Shown here piece after piece: positions 8,052 to 16,600 of a stretch of 62,219 bases of DNA; the first letter of the stretch is position 1; every line of letters starts with the position of its first letter. The position numbers and the translations under genes were made by a program. Origin of the DNA: an uncultured Aliivibrio sp. (lineage in GTDB: Bacteria; Pseudomonadota; Gammaproteobacteria; Enterobacterales; Vibrionaceae). Under the pieces are notes generated by a model, which searched no databases, was not told the origin of the DNA, and saw only the letters and a list, made by a program, of their open reading frames with translations. Location: positions 1-62,219 of the forward strand of contig NZ_CAMLHO010000022.1 of NCBI RefSeq assembly GCF_946479765.1. The letters run 5' to 3'.

Positions 8052-8105
8052 GTACTATTTGCCCATACGGGTTGTGGTCTATTCATAACACCACTTAAAT
8101 AGTAC
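8052..8105 (+). promoter_or_regulatory. Structured leader hairpin of pflB
   Basis: GTACTATTT (8052-8060) and AAATAGTAC (8097-8105) form a 9-bp perfect outer stem. GTGGT (8074-8078) and ACCAC (8090-8094) form an inner stem. The element ends about 20 bases before the AAGGTAGG ribosome-binding site. It may stabilise the mRNA or control translation. Confidence 0.5.
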
Positions 8106-8137
8106 GTATTTTTTCTACTAAGAAAGGTAGGTATATC

Positions 8138-10414
8138 ATGGCAGAGCAATTTGCTAAAGCTTGGACAGGTTTTGCAGACGGTGAGTGGCAAAATGAAGTT
8201 AACGTTCGCGATTTCATCCAAAAGAACTATACACCTTATGAAGGTGACGAAGAATTCCTAGTTTCTGAAGGTACTGAAGCAACTAACAAGCTTTGGGCTA
8301 AAGTAATGGAAGGCATCAAACAGGAAAACGCAACTCATGCACCTGTTGATTTTGATACTTCTCTTATCTCTACCATCACATCTCACGATGCGGGCTACAT
8401 CAACAAAGACCTAGAAACAATCGTTGGTCTTCAAACTGATGCTCCTCTAAAACGTGCAATCATCCCTAATGGTGGTGTACGCATGGTTGAAGGTTCTTGT
8501 AAAGCATACGATCGTGAACTTGATCCTATGGTTTCAAAAATCTACTCTGAATACCGTAAAACACACAATGCTGGTGTTTTCGATATCTACACTAAAGACA
8601 TTCTAAACTGTCGTAAATCAGGTGTTCTTACAGGTCTTCCTGATGCTTACGGCCGTGGTCGTATCATTGGTGATTACCGTCGTGTTGCACTTTACGGTAT
8701 TGATTTCCTTATCACAGATAAACTGGCTCAATTCGCTTCTTTACAAGAACGTTTTGAAAAAGGCGAAGACCTAACAGCAACAATGCAACTTCGTGAAGAA
8801 ATTGCTGAACAACACCGCGCTCTAGGTCAGATCAAAGTTATGGCAGCTAAATACGGCTGTGATATCTCAGGTCCTGCTACAACTGCTCAAGAAGCAATTC
8901 AGTGGACTTACTTCGGTTACCTAGCTGCTGTTAAATCTCAAAACGGTGCTGCAATGTCTCTAGGTCGTACTTCGACTTTCCTAGACATCTACATCCAACG
9001 TGATATTGAAGCTGGTCTTCTAACTGAAGAACTAGCTCAAGAAATGATCGATCACTTCGTAATGAAGCTACGTATGGTTCGTTTCCTACGTACTCCTGAA
9101 TACGATGAATTGTTCTCTGGTGACCCAATCTGGGCTACAGAATCTATGGGTGGTATGGGTATTGACGGTCGTACACTAGTTACACGTACTAACTTCCGTT
9201 TCCTAAACAGCCTTTACACTATGGGTCCTTCTCCAGAGCCAAACATTACTGTTCTTTGGTCTGAGCAACTGCCTGTAGGCTTCAAACGTTTCTGTGCGAA
9301 GGTATCTATCGATACGTCTTCTATCCAGTACGAAAATGATGACCTAATGCGTCCTGACCTAGGTTCTGATGATTACGCAATCGCTTGTTGTGTATCTCCA
9401 ATGATCGTTGGTAAGCAAATGCAGTTCTTCGGTGCTCGTGCTAACCTTGCGAAAACAATGCTTTACTCTATCAACGGCGGCGTTGATGAGAAGTTGAAAA
9501 TCCAAATTGGCCCTAAAGAAGCGCCAATGACTGATGAAGTTCTTGATTACGCTAAAGTAATGGATCGTCTAGATCACTTCATGGATTGGTTAGCAACTCA
9601 ATACGTTACAGCATTGAACTCTATCCACTACATGCACGACAAATACAGCTACGAAGCGTCTCTAATGGCTCTTCATGACCGTGACGTTCGTCGTACAATG
9701 GCGTGTGGTATTGCTGGTCTATCTGTTGCAGCCGATTCACTATCTGCAATCAAATACGCTACAGTTAAACCAATTCGTGACGAAAACGGCATCGCTATCG
9801 ATTTCGATATCGAAGGTGATTACCCTAAATTTGGTAACAACGACGCTCGCGTTGATGATATCGCATGTGAACTAGTTTCTACGTTCATGGGTAAAATCCG
9901 TAAGCTTACTATGTACCGTAATGCTATCCCTACTCAATCTATCCTTACTATTACATCTAACGTTGTATACGGTAAGAAAACTGGTAACACACCAGATGGT
10001 CGTCAAGCAGGTGCTCCTTTTGCTCCTGGTGCTAACCCGATGCACGGCCGTGATGAGAAAGGTGCTGTAGCATCACTAACATCAGTAGGTAAACTACCGT
10101 TTGCTGATGCACAAGATGGTATATCTTACACATTCTCTATCGTTCCTAACGCACTAGGTAAAGACGATGACAACCGTCGTTCTAACCTTGCTGGCCTAAT
10201 GGATGGTTACTTCCACCACGAAGCTAACGTAGAGGGTGGTCAACACCTTAACGTAAACGTTCTTAACCGTGAAACTCTAGAAGACGCAGTTAAGCACCCA
10301 GAGAACTACCCACAACTAACTATCCGTGTATCGGGTTATGCTGTGCGTTTTAACTCTCTAACTACTGAACAACAAAAAGACGTAATCGCGCGTACTTTCA
10401 CTGAAACTCTATAA
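8138..10414 (+). CDS. pflB: Formate C-acetyltransferase (pyruvate formate-lyase)
   Basis: A 758-residue glycyl-radical enzyme that converts pyruvate and CoA to acetyl-CoA and formate in anaerobic fermentation. E. coli PflB has 760 residues. Both active-site cysteines are present (C417-C418 in IACCVSPM), and the C-terminal glycyl-radical site is G733 in RVSGYAV. Codon choice is strongly biased, as expected for an abundant protein. It is followed by a terminator and then pflA, its activase. The formate channel gene focA, found just upstream of pflB in enterics, is absent here; a DUF3360-type transporter occupies that place. Confidence 0.98.
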   Translation: MAEQFAKAWTGFADGEWQNEVNVRDFIQKNYTPYEGDEEFLVSEGTEATNKLWAKVMEGIKQENATHAPVDFDTSLISTITSHDAGYINKDLETIVGLQTDAPLKRAIIPNGGVRMVEGSCKAYDRELDPMVSKIYSEYRKTHNAGVFDIYTKDILNCRKSGVLTGLPDAYGRGRIIGDYRRVALYGIDFLITDKLAQFASLQERFEKGEDLTATMQLREEIAEQHRALGQIKVMAAKYGCDISGPATTAQEAIQWTYFGYLAAVKSQNGAAMSLGRTSTFLDIYIQRDIEAGLLTEELAQEMIDHFVMKLRMVRFLRTPEYDELFSGDPIWATESMGGMGIDGRTLVTRTNFRFLNSLYTMGPSPEPNITVLWSEQLPVGFKRFCAKVSIDTSSIQYENDDLMRPDLGSDDYAIACCVSPMIVGKQMQFFGARANLAKTMLYSINGGVDEKLKIQIGPKEAPMTDEVLDYAKVMDRLDHFMDWLATQYVTALNSIHYMHDKYSYEASLMALHDRDVRRTMACGIAGLSVAADSLSAIKYATVKPIRDENGIAIDFDIEGDYPKFGNNDARVDDIACELVSTFMGKIRKLTMYRNAIPTQSILTITSNVVYGKKTGNTPDGRQAGAPFAPGANPMHGRDEKGAVASLTSVGKLPFADAQDGISYTFSIVPNALGKDDDNRRSNLAGLMDGYFHHEANVEGGQHLNVNVLNRETLEDAVKHPENYPQLTIRVSGYAVRFNSLTTEQQKDVIARTFTETL

Positions 10415-10438
10415 TTTCAGCGTTAATTAAGTAGCATT

Positions 10439-10470
10439 GAGCCCTGCCATTTTGGTGGGGCTTTTTTATT
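10439..10470 (+). terminator. Rho-independent terminator of pflB
   Basis: AGCCCTGCC pairs with GGTGGGGCT around an ATTTT loop, followed by TTTTTT. Confidence 0.85.
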
Positions 10471-10575
10471 TCTATTTTCCTCTTAAATCCCCTAATTTCT
10501 CTCTGCTTTTCCCTACTTAATTACACCAAAGTATAATAAAATGGCAGGATAATTATAGTTCGGAGAAATGTCGTC

Positions 10576-11313
10576 ATGTCTGTAGGTCGTATTCACTCTT
10601 TTGAATCTTGTGGTACCGTTGATGGTCCAGGTATTCGCTTTATCATATTTCTACAAGGCTGCTTAATGCGTTGTATGTATTGTCATAACCGCGATACTTG
10701 GGATACCCATGAAGGCAAAGAAGTCTCTGTAACAGAGTTAATTGAAGAGGCCAAAAGCTACCGTCATTTTATGAAGGCGTCAGGTGGAGGCATTACCTGT
10801 TCTGGTGGCGAGGCTATGCTTCAACCTGAATTCGTACGTGATTTCTTTCAAGCTGCTCAAGCTGAAGGTATGCACACGTGCTTAGACACTAATGGCTATA
10901 TTCGTAAACATACTGATGTTATCGATGAAGTTCTTGCTGCTTCTGATCTTGTTATGCTTGACCTTAAGCAAATGAAAGATGACATTCATAAAGAATTTAT
11001 TGGCGTATCGAACGCACGAGTCCTAGATTTTGCTCGTTACTTACATAAAATCGGCCAAAAAACGTGGATCCGTTACGTTATTGTTCCAGGCTATACTGAC
11101 GATGAAGAATCAGCACATCTGCTTGGTGAATTCATTAAAGATATGGATAACATTGAAAAAATTGAATTACTTCCTTACCACCAATTAGGTGCGCATAAGT
11201 GGGAAGCTATGGGGCTTGAATACCCTCTTGATGGAGTAAACCCTCCTTCTAAAGAAACCATGGAAAAAATGGTAGATATCTTGAGTCAATACCACAATAA
11301 CGTAAAATTCTAA
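10576..11313 (+). CDS. pflA: Pyruvate formate-lyase 1-activating enzyme
   Basis: A 245-residue radical-SAM enzyme (E. coli 246) that abstracts hydrogen from PflB Gly733 to make the glycyl radical. The [4Fe-4S] motif is C29-x3-C33-x2-C36, written GCLMRCMYC. The GGE-like SAM motif appears in [17 protein letters not shown] ribosome-binding site lies 9 bases before the ATG. It follows pflB by 161 bases with a terminator between them, so it is probably transcribed partly from its own promoter. A terminator follows. Confidence 0.97.
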   Translation: MSVGRIHSFESCGTVDGPGIRFIIFLQGCLMRCMYCHNRDTWDTHEGKEVSVTELIEEAKSYRHFMKASGGGITCSGGEAMLQPEFVRDFFQAAQAEGMHTCLDTNGYIRKHTDVIDEVLAASDLVMLDLKQMKDDIHKEFIGVSNARVLDFARYLHKIGQKTWIRYVIVPGYTDDEESAHLLGEFIKDMDNIEKIELLPYHQLGAHKWEAMGLEYPLDGVNPPSKETMEKMVDILSQYHNNVKF

Positions 11314-11342
11314 GATCTCTTTTCACCTTAAACTTATTCTAA

Positions 11343-11366
11343 ATGCCCGACTATCGGGCATTTTTA
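11343..11366 (+). terminator. Rho-independent terminator of pflA
   Basis: ATGCCCGA (11343-11350) and TCGGGCAT (11354-11361) pair over a 3-base loop, followed by TTTTTATT. It overlaps the region just upstream of roxA. Confidence 0.85.
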
Positions 11367-11378
11367 TTGGAAATAATC

Positions 11379-12545
11379 ATGTATCAATTAAGCTTTTCAT
11401 TAAAAGAATTCCTTGCTGAATATTGGCAGAAAAAACCAGTTATTATTAAAGGTGGTTTTAAAAACTTCCAAGATCCTGTCACTCCTGAAGAGTTAGCAGG
11501 CTTAACACTAGAAAATGACGTTGATTCTCGCTTTGTTTCTAACTTAAATCACGAATGGAAAGCAGAACACGGTCCATTAACCGAAGAGCTTTTTGATACA
11601 CTTGGCGAAACCAATTGGTCAATTATTGTTCAGGCAGCGAACCATTGGCACGAAGGTGCCGCTGAGCTATTCAAGCCATTTAAACAAATACCAAACTGGT
11701 TATTTGATGACATCATGATCAGCTACTCTGTACCTGGTGGCGGCGTTGGCCCACACATTGACCAATACGATGTGTTCATCATGCAAGGTCAAGGTAAGCG
11801 TCATTGGCGTGTTGGTGATATCGGTGAATACGAAGAAGAACATCGTCATAGTGCATTAAAGCAAATTACAGGTTTTGATCCAATCATCGATCAAATTTTA
11901 GAACCGGGTGATATTCTTTATATTCCACCAGGCTTTCCACACGATGGCTACGCACTAGAGCCATCAATGAGTTACTCTGCCGGCTTCCGCTCTCCAAAAG
12001 AACAAGAGCTAGTGAGTAATTTTGCGGATTTCATTATTGAAAATGAAAAAAATGATGTGCATTATCATAATCCAGATCTTAAAGCGCAAACACATGGTAA
12101 AGAGATCACCACACAAAGTTTTGAAGATTTAAAAGCCATGATGCTAAATGCGTTGTCGGATGAACAGAGCCTTAAGCAATTTATGGGAAAGTATTTAAGT
12201 AACTCTCGCCATCACTTGAACATTTTGCCTGATACTGAAAAATGGACAACAGAAGAGTTATTGGCTTATCTACAATCAGGTCAAGCTCTGATTAAAGTGG
12301 CCGGTGTTCGTGCTTTCTATCATGAAGAAGATGCATGTGAAGACAACATGACACTTTATATTGATGGTGAGAGCTATGTGTTCCCACTAACAGTAAAAGA
12401 GGATGTGATTGCTTTATGTGAATCATCAGAATTTACACTACTTGATATTGAGAACTTACTGCAAGATCCGCACTCAGTGGCTAACCTGCTGCAATTTGTC
12501 AACACAGGTTACTGGTTCGTAGAATCAGACGAAGATGAAGAATAA
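11379..12545 (+). CDS. roxA: Ribosomal protein uL16 arginine 3-hydroxylase (YcfD/RoxA, JmjC fold)
   Basis: A 388-residue 2-oxoglutarate/Fe(II) oxygenase that hydroxylates an arginine of ribosomal protein L16. It resembles E. coli YcfD (373 residues) throughout. The JmjC metal triad is H126 and D128 (GPHIDQYD) with H188 (GFPHDGYAL). The C-terminal region holds the family winged-helix part and ends GYWFVESDEDEE. I chose the ATG at 11379, next to a GGA site. The in-frame codon at 11343 lies inside the terminator hairpin of pflA. It needs oxygen, so its place after the anaerobic pfl genes is probably incidental. Confidence 0.95.
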   Translation: MYQLSFSLKEFLAEYWQKKPVIIKGGFKNFQDPVTPEELAGLTLENDVDSRFVSNLNHEWKAEHGPLTEELFDTLGETNWSIIVQAANHWHEGAAELFKPFKQIPNWLFDDIMISYSVPGGGVGPHIDQYDVFIMQGQGKRHWRVGDIGEYEEEHRHSALKQITGFDPIIDQILEPGDILYIPPGFPHDGYALEPSMSYSAGFRSPKEQELVSNFADFIIENEKNDVHYHNPDLKAQTHGKEITTQSFEDLKAMMLNALSDEQSLKQFMGKYLSNSRHHLNILPDTEKWTTEELLAYLQSGQALIKVAGVRAFYHEEDACEDNMTLYIDGESYVFPLTVKEDVIALCESSEFTLLDIENLLQDPHSVANLLQFVNTGYWFVESDEDEE

Positions 12546-12575
12546 AAAAAGCGCGATACAAATATCTATCGCGCT
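12544..12575 (-). terminator. Terminator of the opp operon
   Basis: AGCGCGATA (12550-12558) pairs with TATCGCGCT (12567-12575). On the minus strand it is followed by seven T residues, so it ends transcription coming from oppF. It directly abuts the roxA stop. Confidence 0.85.
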
Positions 12576-12607
12576 TAAGCCTGTCACGGGCTGAATATGT
12601 ATCTAAT

Positions 12608-12643
12608 TAATAATACGGAGACATTCTTGTTACCGTATTATTA
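12608..12643 (-). repeat. Inverted repeat in the opp 3' untranslated region
   Basis: TAATAATACGG (12608-12618) and CCGTATTATTA (12633-12643) form an 11-bp perfect dyad with a 14-base loop. It lies between the oppF stop and the operon terminator. It may be an mRNA-stabilising stem or part of a 3'-UTR-derived RNA. Confidence 0.6.
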
Positions 12644-12646
12644 TAT

Positions 12647-13642
12647 CTAGATATCAGTTACTGCTAAACAAGAAACAGCATGTACATCTGTTCCTTTTAG
12701 TTCTGGTTTTGTTTGCGCACATGCCTCTGTTGCTTGAGGGCAACGCGTACGGAATACACAACCCGAAGGTGGATTAATTGGCGAAGGTAAATCACCTTCT
12801 AGCATATCAATCACTTTTGCTCTTTCAAGCTTAGGATCTGGAATTGGAACCGCTGACATTAACGCTTTAGTGTATGGGTGTTTAGGATCATTAAACAACG
12901 CATCTGATTCACCTAGCTCAACTTCATTACCTAAATACATCACTAATACACGATCAGAGATGTGTTTTACTACTGATAAATCGTGAGCAATAAATACTAA
13001 GCTTAGACCAAGCTCTTTTTGCAGTTCTTTTAGTAGGTTTACTACTTGTGCTTGGATCGATACATCAAGAGCTGATACTGGTTCATCACAAATGATCATC
13101 TTTGGTTTTAAGATAAGCGCTCGAGCAATACCGATACGCTGACACTGCCCACCAGAAAACTCATGAGGATAACGGTTAATTACATTAGGCAATAAACCTA
13201 CCTTAGCCATCATCTCTTTTACTCTATCTTTCACTTCTTCTTTCGTTAACTTCGAGTAGAAGGTTTGCAATGGCTCAGCAATGATATCGCCAACCGTCAT
13301 ACGTGGGTTAAGAGATGCTAGCGGATCCTGAAAGATCATCTGGATCTCTTTGCGTTTCTGACGTAGAGGCTCATCTTCTAGCTTAGTAAGATCTTGCCCT
13401 AGCCAAACCACTTCACCTTCAGTTGCTTCTACCAAACCAATAATGGCACGAGCAAATGTTGATTTACCACAGCCAGATTCACCTACCACACCCAGTGTTT
13501 CGCCTTCATATAAACGAACGTTAACACCGTCTACGGCTTTCAAATTTGCAGGTTTCGCCCAAGGCCATATTGACTTTGATGGAATGCTAAAGTGAACTTT
13601 TAAGTTCTTTATATCTAGTATTAATTTTTTATCTGCTGACAT
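12647..13642 (-). CDS. oppF: Oligopeptide ABC transporter ATP-binding protein OppF
   Basis: The second ATPase of the peptide importer, about 331 residues. Walker A is GESGCGKSTF, the Q-loop is MIFQDPLASLNPRMT, the signature is FSGGQCQR, Walker B is MIICDEPVSALD and the switch is FIAHDLSVV. The C-terminal OppD/F extension has the Cys set C-x5-C...C...C (GCVFRTRCPQATEAC) that binds an Fe-S cluster in related proteins. I start it at the ATG at 13642, which shares one base with the oppD stop and has AGGAG inside oppD. A GTG two codons upstream is too close to that site. Confidence 0.95.
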   Translation of the reverse strand: MSADKKLILDIKNLKVHFSIPSKSIWPWAKPANLKAVDGVNVRLYEGETLGVVGESGCGKSTFARAIIGLVEATEGEVVWLGQDLTKLEDEPLRQKRKEIQMIFQDPLASLNPRMTVGDIIAEPLQTFYSKLTKEEVKDRVKEMMAKVGLLPNVINRYPHEFSGGQCQRIGIARALILKPKMIICDEPVSALDVSIQAQVVNLLKELQKELGLSLVFIAHDLSVVKHISDRVLVMYLGNEVELGESDALFNDPKHPYTKALMSAVPIPDPKLERAKVIDMLEGDLPSPINPPSGCVFRTRCPQATEACAQTKPELKGTDVHAVSCLAVTDI

Positions 13643-14607
13643 TACCACGTCTCCTGATCAGAAAAACAAGCACGTAAACGACCGTCTGCAAATGGTTGCA
13701 GGATCGGAGCTTCTTGCTTACAACGGTCCATTACACGATGGCAACGCTCTTGATAAGGGCAACCTGTAGGTAAACGAAGTAAGTTTGGTGGATTACCAGG
13801 GATAGTTGGTAAAATCTCACCTTCTTGATCTAAACGAGGAATAGCTTTTAACAGACCTTCTGCGTATGGGTGGCTTGGTTCATAGAAAATTTCATTCACT
13901 GAACCATATTCCATTGTACGACCTGCGTACATCACCAATACTTTATCACACGAGCCTGCAACCACACCCAAATCATGGGTAATCATAATTATCGCGGTAT
14001 TAAATTCACTTTTTAGTTCATTCAATAGCTGCATGATTTGTGCTTGGATTGTTACATCTAGTGCTGTTGTTGGTTCATCCGCAATAAGTAGCTTAGGACG
14101 ACATAATAATGCCATCGCAATCATTACACGTTGACGCATACCACCTGAAAACTCATGTGGGTACATAGTAATACGCTTACGAGCTTCTGGGATCTTAACC
14201 GCTTCTAGCATGCGAACTGATTCTTCAAACGCTTCTGCTTTACCCATACCTTTATGAAGCATTAATACTTCCATTAGCTGATGACTAACTTTCATATATG
14301 GATTAAGTGACGTCATTGGATCTTGGAAAATCATCGCCATTTGCTCAGCACGAATGCTGTTTAACTCTTTTTCAGGAAGGTTAAGAATTTCTTTACCTTC
14401 AAATTTTGCACTACCAGTAATGATACCGTTTTTAGCCAAAAGGCCCATTAATGCAAATACAGTCTGCGATTTACCAGAACCTGATTCACCTACGATACCC
14501 AATGTTTCACCTTGTTGTAGTGAGAAGTTTAAGTCATTTACTGCGGTTACGTTGCCATCTTGAGTTGTAAACTCTACACGCAGATCTTTTACATCTAATA
14601 AACTCAT
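13642..14607 (-). CDS. oppD: Oligopeptide ABC transporter ATP-binding protein OppD
   Basis: The first ATPase of the peptide importer, 321 residues. Walker A is GESGSGKSQT, the Q-loop is MIFQDPMTSLNPYM, the signature is FSGGMRQR and Walker B is LLIADEPTTALD. The C-terminal domain ends with the CPYQERC...C...C cluster typical of OppD/DppD. It is translationally coupled to oppF by a TAATG overlap and lies 50 bases after oppC. Confidence 0.95.
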   Translation of the reverse strand: MSLLDVKDLRVEFTTQDGNVTAVNDLNFSLQQGETLGIVGESGSGKSQTVFALMGLLAKNGIITGSAKFEGKEILNLPEKELNSIRAEQMAMIFQDPMTSLNPYMKVSHQLMEVLMLHKGMGKAEAFEESVRMLEAVKIPEARKRITMYPHEFSGGMRQRVMIAMALLCRPKLLIADEPTTALDVTIQAQIMQLLNELKSEFNTAIIMITHDLGVVAGSCDKVLVMYAGRTMEYGSVNEIFYEPSHPYAEGLLKAIPRLDQEGEILPTIPGNPPNLLRLPTGCPYQERCHRVMDRCKQEAPILQPFADGRLRACFSDQETW

Positions 14608-14657
14608 AATTCTTTCCTACTCAAATTTGTTTAATAACTAACTGTCCATACAGAGGG

Positions 14658-15560
14658 TTATCTGTCTTTTGGATCCAGCGCATCACGTAAACCATCACCT
14701 ACATAGTTAAAGCAGAATAAAGTAACAACCATAAATAAAGCTGGGAAAGTTAACTGCCAAATCGCCACTTCCATTGTTTGAGCGCCTTCTTGAAGCAAAG
14801 CACCCCAGCTCGTCATTGGCTCTTGAACACCAAGACCTAGGAAAGATAGGAAAGATTCCGTTAAGATCATGCTTGGGATAAGTAGTGTTGAGTAAACAGC
14901 AACAATACCTAATACGTTTGGAACGATATGGCGAGTGATGATACCCCACTTGCTCACACCACAAACGTGGGCTGCTTCGATAAATTCTTTACTACGCAAA
15001 CTAAGCGTTTGACCACGTACAATACGAGCCATATCTAGCCAAGCAATCGCACCAATAGCAACAAAGATAAGAACAATATTACGACCAAAGAACGTTACCA
15101 GTACAATGACTAGAAACATAAATGGAACTGCATAAAGGATCTCAATAAAACGCATCATTATTCGGTCGACTTTACCGCCAATAAATCCAGAGGTCGCGCC
15201 GTAAAGGGTACCGATAATCACCGCAACTAACGCGCCTAGAATACCTACCATCAATGAGATTCGACCACCAACTAAGGTACGAACAAATAAGTCACGACCT
15301 AAGCTATCGGTACCAAAAAGGTGAGCAGCACTTGGGGCTTCATGCAATGCATACCAATCCGTGTCGTCATAAGCATACTGGCTAAACATTGGTAAAAATA
15401 TTACTGCTAATGTCATTACCGTTAGAACACAAAGGCTGATCATTGCTGCTTTATTTCGCATAAAACGTAGACGAGCATCCTGCCATAAACTACGACCTTC
15501 AATCTCAAGATTTTCTGAGAAATTTTCGATCGCTTCTAAATTTTCTTTTTTAGTTAACAT
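14658..15560 (-). CDS. oppC: Oligopeptide ABC transporter permease OppC
   Basis: A 300-residue inner-membrane permease. It has a cytoplasmic N-terminus of about 35 residues, a first span near 38-58, a periplasmic stretch with the family phrase HLFGTDSLGRDLFVR near 80-95, then five further spans. The EAA loop is KEFIEAAHVCGVSKWGIITRHIVPN. It pairs with OppB and follows it by 14 bases. Confidence 0.95.
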   Translation of the reverse strand: MLTKKENLEAIENFSENLEIEGRSLWQDARLRFMRNKAAMISLCVLTVMTLAVIFLPMFSQYAYDDTDWYALHEAPSAAHLFGTDSLGRDLFVRTLVGGRISLMVGILGALVAVIIGTLYGATSGFIGGKVDRIMMRFIEILYAVPFMFLVIVLVTFFGRNIVLIFVAIGAIAWLDMARIVRGQTLSLRSKEFIEAAHVCGVSKWGIITRHIVPNVLGIVAVYSTLLIPSMILTESFLSFLGLGVQEPMTSWGALLQEGAQTMEVAIWQLTFPALFMVVTLFCFNYVGDGLRDALDPKDR

Positions 15561-15574
15561 GCGTCCATTCCCTA

Positions 15575-16495
15575 TTAATAACGAATTTTCGGGTCGATAA
15601 GAGCTAGTAATACATCAACAATTGCGTTGAATAAGATAAATAGGAAACCAATTAAAATGGTGACCCCCATTACTAACGAATAATCACGGTTAAAAGCGGC
15701 GTTTACGAATAACTTACCAATACCTGGTAAACCAAAAATGGTTTCGATAACAACAGAACCGGTGATAATGCCTACGAACGCAGGTCCCATATAAGATACA
15801 ACAGGTAGCATTGCTGGCTTTAACGCATGTTTTAGTACGATGTAGTGATAACTTAATCCTTTTGCACGAGCAGTACGGATGAAGTTACTGTTGAGTGTTT
15901 CAATCATGCTACCACGGGTAATACGTGCAAAAGTGGCAACATATAAGAATGACATCCCCATAATTGGTAAGAACATGTATTTGAATGAACCATCATGCCA
16001 GCCACCCGCTGGGAACCAACCAAGTTCAATTGAGAATAAGTAAATCAGTGCCGGGGCTAATACAAAGGAAGGCATTACCACCCCAACCATGGCGGTAGAC
16101 ATAATACTGTAGTCGAGCCAGGTGTTTTGCCTCAAGGCGGCTAACGTACCAATCGAAACCCCAAGCACAACCGTAAAAATAAAGGCAAAGAAACCTACTT
16201 TTGCAGAAACAGGCAGTGCCGCTTCAACAAGTTCGTTAACGGTGTAATCTTGATATTTAAATGATGGACCAAAATCACCTTGAAGAATATTGCCAAGGTA
16301 AGTGGTGTATTGCTCAAATACTGGTTTATCTAAACCGTATTTTGCATTGATGTTCGCCATTACTTCTGGTGGAAGTGGGCGTTCAGTAGAAAATGGGTTA
16401 CCAGGTGCAAATCTCATTAAGAAAAAAGAGATGGTGATCAATACCAACATAGTTGGAATCGCTTCAAGTATCCGTTTGATAATGAATTGAAACAT
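15575..16495 (-). CDS. oppB: Oligopeptide ABC transporter permease OppB
   Basis: A 306-residue inner-membrane permease with six spans. The N-terminus MFQFIIKRILEAIPTMLVLITISFFLMRFAPGNPF is characteristic of OppB. The EAA loop is NFIRTARAKGLSYHYIVLKHALKPA. It forms the translocation channel with OppC and follows oppA after a hairpin-containing gap of about 105 bases. Confidence 0.95.
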   Translation of the reverse strand: MFQFIIKRILEAIPTMLVLITISFFLMRFAPGNPFSTERPLPPEVMANINAKYGLDKPVFEQYTTYLGNILQGDFGPSFKYQDYTVNELVEAALPVSAKVGFFAFIFTVVLGVSIGTLAALRQNTWLDYSIMSTAMVGVVMPSFVLAPALIYLFSIELGWFPAGGWHDGSFKYMFLPIMGMSFLYVATFARITRGSMIETLNSNFIRTARAKGLSYHYIVLKHALKPAMLPVVSYMGPAFVGIITGSVVIETIFGLPGIGKLFVNAAFNRDYSLVMGVTILIGFLFILFNAIVDVLLALIDPKIRY

Positions 16496-16544
16496 AATTC
16501 ACTCTTCCAGTCTGTGACAAAAAATAAAATAAAGATGGATCTAA

Positions 16545-16572
16545 CCACTACACGCTATCCTGCGTGCAGTGG
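16545..16572 (-). repeat. Hairpin between oppA and oppB
   Basis: CCACT/AGTGG and CACGC/GCGTG form a stacked stem with one internal mismatch. On the minus strand it lacks a T tract, so it more likely protects the 3' end of the oppA message or attenuates read-through than stops it. This would raise OppA relative to the permeases. Confidence 0.55.
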
Positions 16573-16600
16573 CTTTTTTTATAGTTTTATTTGCTAATGA

